DNA of 8,943 nucleotides, taken from Caldipriscus sp964426895. GTDB taxonomy: Bacteria; Hydrothermota; Hydrothermia; LBFQ01. The DNA lies in assembly GCA_964426895.1 (NCBI GenBank), contig CAYRSH010000059.1, positions 1-8,943 of the forward strand, given 5' to 3'. Both the position numbers and the translations under genes were made by a program. This document shows, piece after piece, positions 6,998-8,943 of the stretch. How positions within the stretch are numbered: position 1 is the first letter of the stretch; each line of letters starts with the position of its first letter. The notes under the pieces were generated by a model. The model ran no database searches. It saw nothing but the letters and a program-made list of their open reading frames with translations, and was not told where the DNA came from.

Positions 6998-7835
6998 ATT
7001 CGTAAATCCTTGTATAAACTTCTCCCAATTCCAACACCTTGTCAATAAAAGCCTCGGGCAGTAATTTGATTTCTCCCTTTCTCTTTATTACGATACCGAT
7101 AAATACCCCTTTATATCCAACGGCGGGAATATATACTCCGCTCTTGGTATAGAACACGCTCATCCATATACTCGTATCCTTGTTTATAAGTTTTTTGGTT
7201 TCTTCAACACCTTCTTTCCCGATAAATTCCTTTGGTTCTATGAAGAAGGGCAAGTTGATACTTAAAGCCATTATATGATCTACCGGAACCATTTTGGTCT
7301 CTTCTTCGGGGAAATCCTCTAAGTTTATTTCTTTAATACCGTTTTCATAGGAAAAACCCAATATAAGCCTTCCCAATATTACGGATATCGCCTTATTACC
7401 ACTTTGTAAAAAAAATGTGGCTTTCGGTAAGGAGGATTTTAGTCTTTTAACATCGTCTGCGGATAAAGTTTTAGGGATTCCCACGGGCATTTTTAGAAGC
7501 ATTTCAATTTCTTCGCTTGTTGGCATCCTTTTCCCAACACTTTCCAACTTTGATAAATCCCTAAACACTATCTTGTGGATTATTTCCTCGTTGGGTATAA
7601 ACACTTTCACGGGTGCATCCGTTAGATCGTATTTTCTTACAATACCTTTTGGCCATTCAAATATTCTTTCAAGATTGTCCAAAGATGAACCCCAAGTACT
7701 TTCCAAGCCTATTATATCACCATCCTTCATATATAAAATCACAACACCGTATCCCTTATCGGGTGGGGGAATAATGTGAAACTTCCCGCTTTCTTTTTTC
7801 TTTGAAGCGAAATACAAAATCACCGAAGGGTTCAT
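6972..7835 (-). CDS. uncharacterised protein, possible N-terminal DUF4388-like domain
   Basis: I do not recognise this 287-residue protein as a known enzyme. Residues 1-75 have the outline of a DUF4388 (PATAN-like) module: an opening strand, GKFHIIPPP (17-25), a strand-turn-strand around VVILYMKDGDIIGLES (31-46) where these domains read 'function, DG, I, A-S', and a closing segment with EWPKGIVRKYDL (60-71). This match is weak. The middle (about 85-180) is charged, with a possible helix-rich PTSEEIEMLLKMP stretch (105-117). The C-terminal part (about 183-280) has alternating hydrophobic strands, including GVYIPAVGYKGVFIGIVIK (233-251). There is no signal peptide, membrane segment or catalytic motif. 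It is the first gene of the packed operon and overlaps pyrF by 26 bases, so it is likely co-expressed with it. The ATG at 7835 is the only usable start: an in-frame TAA lies at 7871 and no ATG, GTG or TTG comes between. An uninterrupted frame and an A8 tract (7408-7415) kept in frame support a real gene. Confidence 0.8.
   Translation of the reverse strand: MNPSVILYFASKKKESGKFHIIPPPDKGYGVVILYMKDGDIIGLESTWGSSLDNLERIFEWPKGIVRKYDLTDAPVKVFIPNEEIIHKIVFRDLSKLESVGKRMPTSEEIEMLLKMPVGIPKTLSADDVKRLKSSLPKATFFLQSGNKAISVILGRLILGFSYENGIKEINLEDFPEEETKMVPVDHIMALSINLPFFIEPKEFIGKEGVEETKKLINKDTSIWMSVFYTKSGVYIPAVGYKGVFIGIVIKRKGEIKLLPEAFIDKVLELGEVYTRIYEYDPYMYST
7007..7011 (-). promoter_or_regulatory. Shine-Dalgarno AAGGA for pyrF
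   Basis: AAGGA reads on the minus strand with 9 bases to the ATG at 6997. It lies inside the coding sequence of the preceding gene and decides the pyrF start in favour of 6997 rather than the longer in-frame reading from 7045. Confidence 0.65.
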
Positions 7836-7845
7836 TACACCATAT

Positions 7846-7851
7846 ATTATA
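7846..7851 (-). promoter_or_regulatory. candidate sigma70 -10 box (TATAAT) for the operon
   Basis: A perfect TATAAT reads on the minus strand, 10 bases before the ATG at 7835. The usual start would fall around 7839-7840, leaving a leader of only about four bases. No good -35 box is seen at the expected distance (best TTATAT with a 19-base spacer), and the region is AT-rich, so a chance match is possible. It lies in the only gap before the operon, just after the pseudogene stop. Confidence 0.4.
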
Positions 7852-7864
7852 AAGGGGAAAACAT

Positions 7865-8943
7865 TTACTTATATAAGAGTTCCCATTTAATCTTATCCGA
7901 TGATTTACGGATGTAGCCGTATGGCGTTATGCGATGGTAATTCTTTAAAAACGGTTTGTATTCGTCGGGTTTTAGAAATTCTTCTTTGTATATATGGACA
8001 ATAATAATCCCATTTAGTATGCCCGAGTGGGAAGTATTTAAACTTTTCTAAAAGTGTGGTGCGGGTTTGCGATATTTTTGACTTCAATCTTGCTATGTAT
8101 TTGTCATTTTTCCCAAGAGGTCTATAAAGTACCTGTTTTTAAGGTAATATGGAATAATTCCGGCGGCGGCAGCCGCTATTTTTGCCCCATCCCTTGTTAT
8201 CTCACCAATTTTGTATATTCTCCAAAGGTATTTAGGGTTATAACTTATATGGAATTCTTCGTAAGGTTTTAAAAATACGGCCACCCTACTCGGATGCAAA
8301 CCCATAAGGGATAAGAGTAAAAGGATTAATTTTAATTTCCCCCCTATTTCCGAGAGTACAAAGGAAGATAAAGGAACTCTCCCAAACATCTCCACCAACC
8401 TTTACAACATACAAAACCAAAACGATAAAGGCAAACAAAAACACCTTTGAAAGTTTATCCCTATTCTTAAAAACCGTATAAAAAATCCCCCTCAAATATG
8501 TGTATATATCAAGCCCTGTTGCCTTTAAATAGTAAGTGTTCGGAAGTATATCCCCGTAATACAAAAGCATAAAAAATACCGATAAGAGTATCCTTAATAC
8601 CATCCTTATTAAAACACCCAAGGCCATAAGAAAGGGTATCAATGTCGTTTTATCCTTAACATATAGATACAACGCCAAGAATGTTATGAAAACCAAAGCG
8701 CTTACCTCCATACCCACCAAAGACCAGTAAATTAAAGGCATATAAAACAGCGTTAGGGTCAAAGCCCATATGCCCGTCCCTTGTTTTATATTCTCCGCAA
8801 ACTTATAGGCAAAGTACCCGGAACCCAACAAAAGTATTGCCCCTGTTATTTGCACCAACAAGGGTAGTTTTGATGGTGGTAATGGTATTTTGTTATGCCT
8901 TCAACCCTTGGAGCGCCGCAAAACCAAACCAATCCACAACCCC
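7865..8943 (-). pseudogene. remnant of a GT-C multi-membrane-spanning glycosyltransferase (AftB-like group), frameshifted and partly deleted
   Basis: Family motifs occur in order but in alternating frames. From the window edge to about 8885 one frame reads GLVW then GAPRVEG, like the family's 'GLVWNPG..VEGYTN'. A second frame (about 8880-8340) holds hydrophobic membrane segments, GMEVSAL (near 8714), LLYYGDILPNTYYLK (near 8560-8525) and VGGDVWESS (near 8396). The first frame resumes (about 8340-8118) with a hydrophobic stretch and AAAAAGIIPYY. The second returns (8117-8010) with LGKNDKYIAR and LGHTKW. The first then gives KPDEYKPFLKNY and a TAA at 7865-7867. At about 8603 the reading jumps from GVLIR (usually followed by PEG) almost directly to LLYYGD, so several tens of residues are missing. 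That is at least four frameshifts plus one deletion in about 1 kb, against none in the 7.8 kb downstream. Intact, it would have been an inner-membrane enzyme using a lipid-linked sugar. The 5' part lies outside the window. Exact family is uncertain; the decay is well supported. Confidence 0.75.

Noticed and set aside
6998..7045. Longer pyrF reading from an in-frame start at 7045
   Set aside because: The extension lies inside the preceding gene and has no family match, and a Shine-Dalgarno points to 6997.
7408..7415. A8 tract as a possible phase-variation site in the 287-residue gene
   Set aside because: The frame is intact through it, and A/T runs of seven also occur in other intact genes such as wecB and the GT4 gene.
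7833..7845. Two-codon ATG-GTG-TAA reading whose stop overlaps the start of the 287-residue gene
   Set aside because: It would lie mostly upstream of the predicted transcript start, and is short enough to occur by chance.
8110..8120. Programmed ribosomal frameshift in the glycosyltransferase region
   Set aside because: Several shifts in both directions plus a missing internal block do not fit a single programmed event; decay explains them better.
8161..8176. CGG repeat and GC-rich inverted sequence, possible hairpin
   Set aside because: It encodes the AAAAAG stretch of the decayed glycosyltransferase, the possible stem has almost no loop, and no T-run follows.

Overview
This window looks like a piece of a compact, low-to-moderate GC bacterial chromosome. 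Every gene I can support is on the minus strand. A bacterial source is indicated by a bacterial-type aspartyl-tRNA synthetase (GAD insertion present) and by the non-mevalonate isoprenoid enzyme Dxr. A thermophilic lineage is possible but is only inference: the proteins are rich in Lys, Glu and Arg, the mRNA-like strand is rich in purines and G-runs, and the genes are tightly overlapped. I cannot name the genus.

In the direction of transcription (high to low coordinates), 8943-7865 holds the decayed remains of a multi-membrane-spanning GT-C glycosyltransferase. Its recognisable motifs lie in order but switch reading frame at least four times, and an internal block is missing. A 29-base gap with a TATAAT hexamer only 10 bases before the next ATG follows. 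The next seven genes form one tightly packed unit, 7835 to 41: an uncharacterised 287-residue protein with a possible DUF4388-like start, pyrF, a GT4-like glycosyltransferase, aspS, dxr, a beta-CASP metallo-beta-lactamase ribonuclease-like protein, and wecB. Consecutive genes overlap by 4 to 26 bases, apart from a 21-base gap between the glycosyltransferase and aspS.

The genes do not make a single pathway. pyrF (pyrimidine synthesis), aspS (translation), dxr (isoprenoid precursors) and the RNase-like protein are housekeeping functions. The GT4 enzyme and WecB (UDP-ManNAc formation) point to cell-surface polysaccharide, as did the GT-C gene before it decayed. The best reading is a housekeeping operon with surface-glycan genes interleaved, next to an eroding glycosylation gene.

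I saw no tRNA or rRNA gene, CRISPR array, insertion sequence, integrase or convincing terminator. The least explained items are the 287-residue protein that opens the operon, its possibly leaderless promoter, the multi-lesion pseudogene, and an Asn in place of the usual N-terminal Asp of OMP decarboxylase. I do not see evidence for a new defence or mobile system here.
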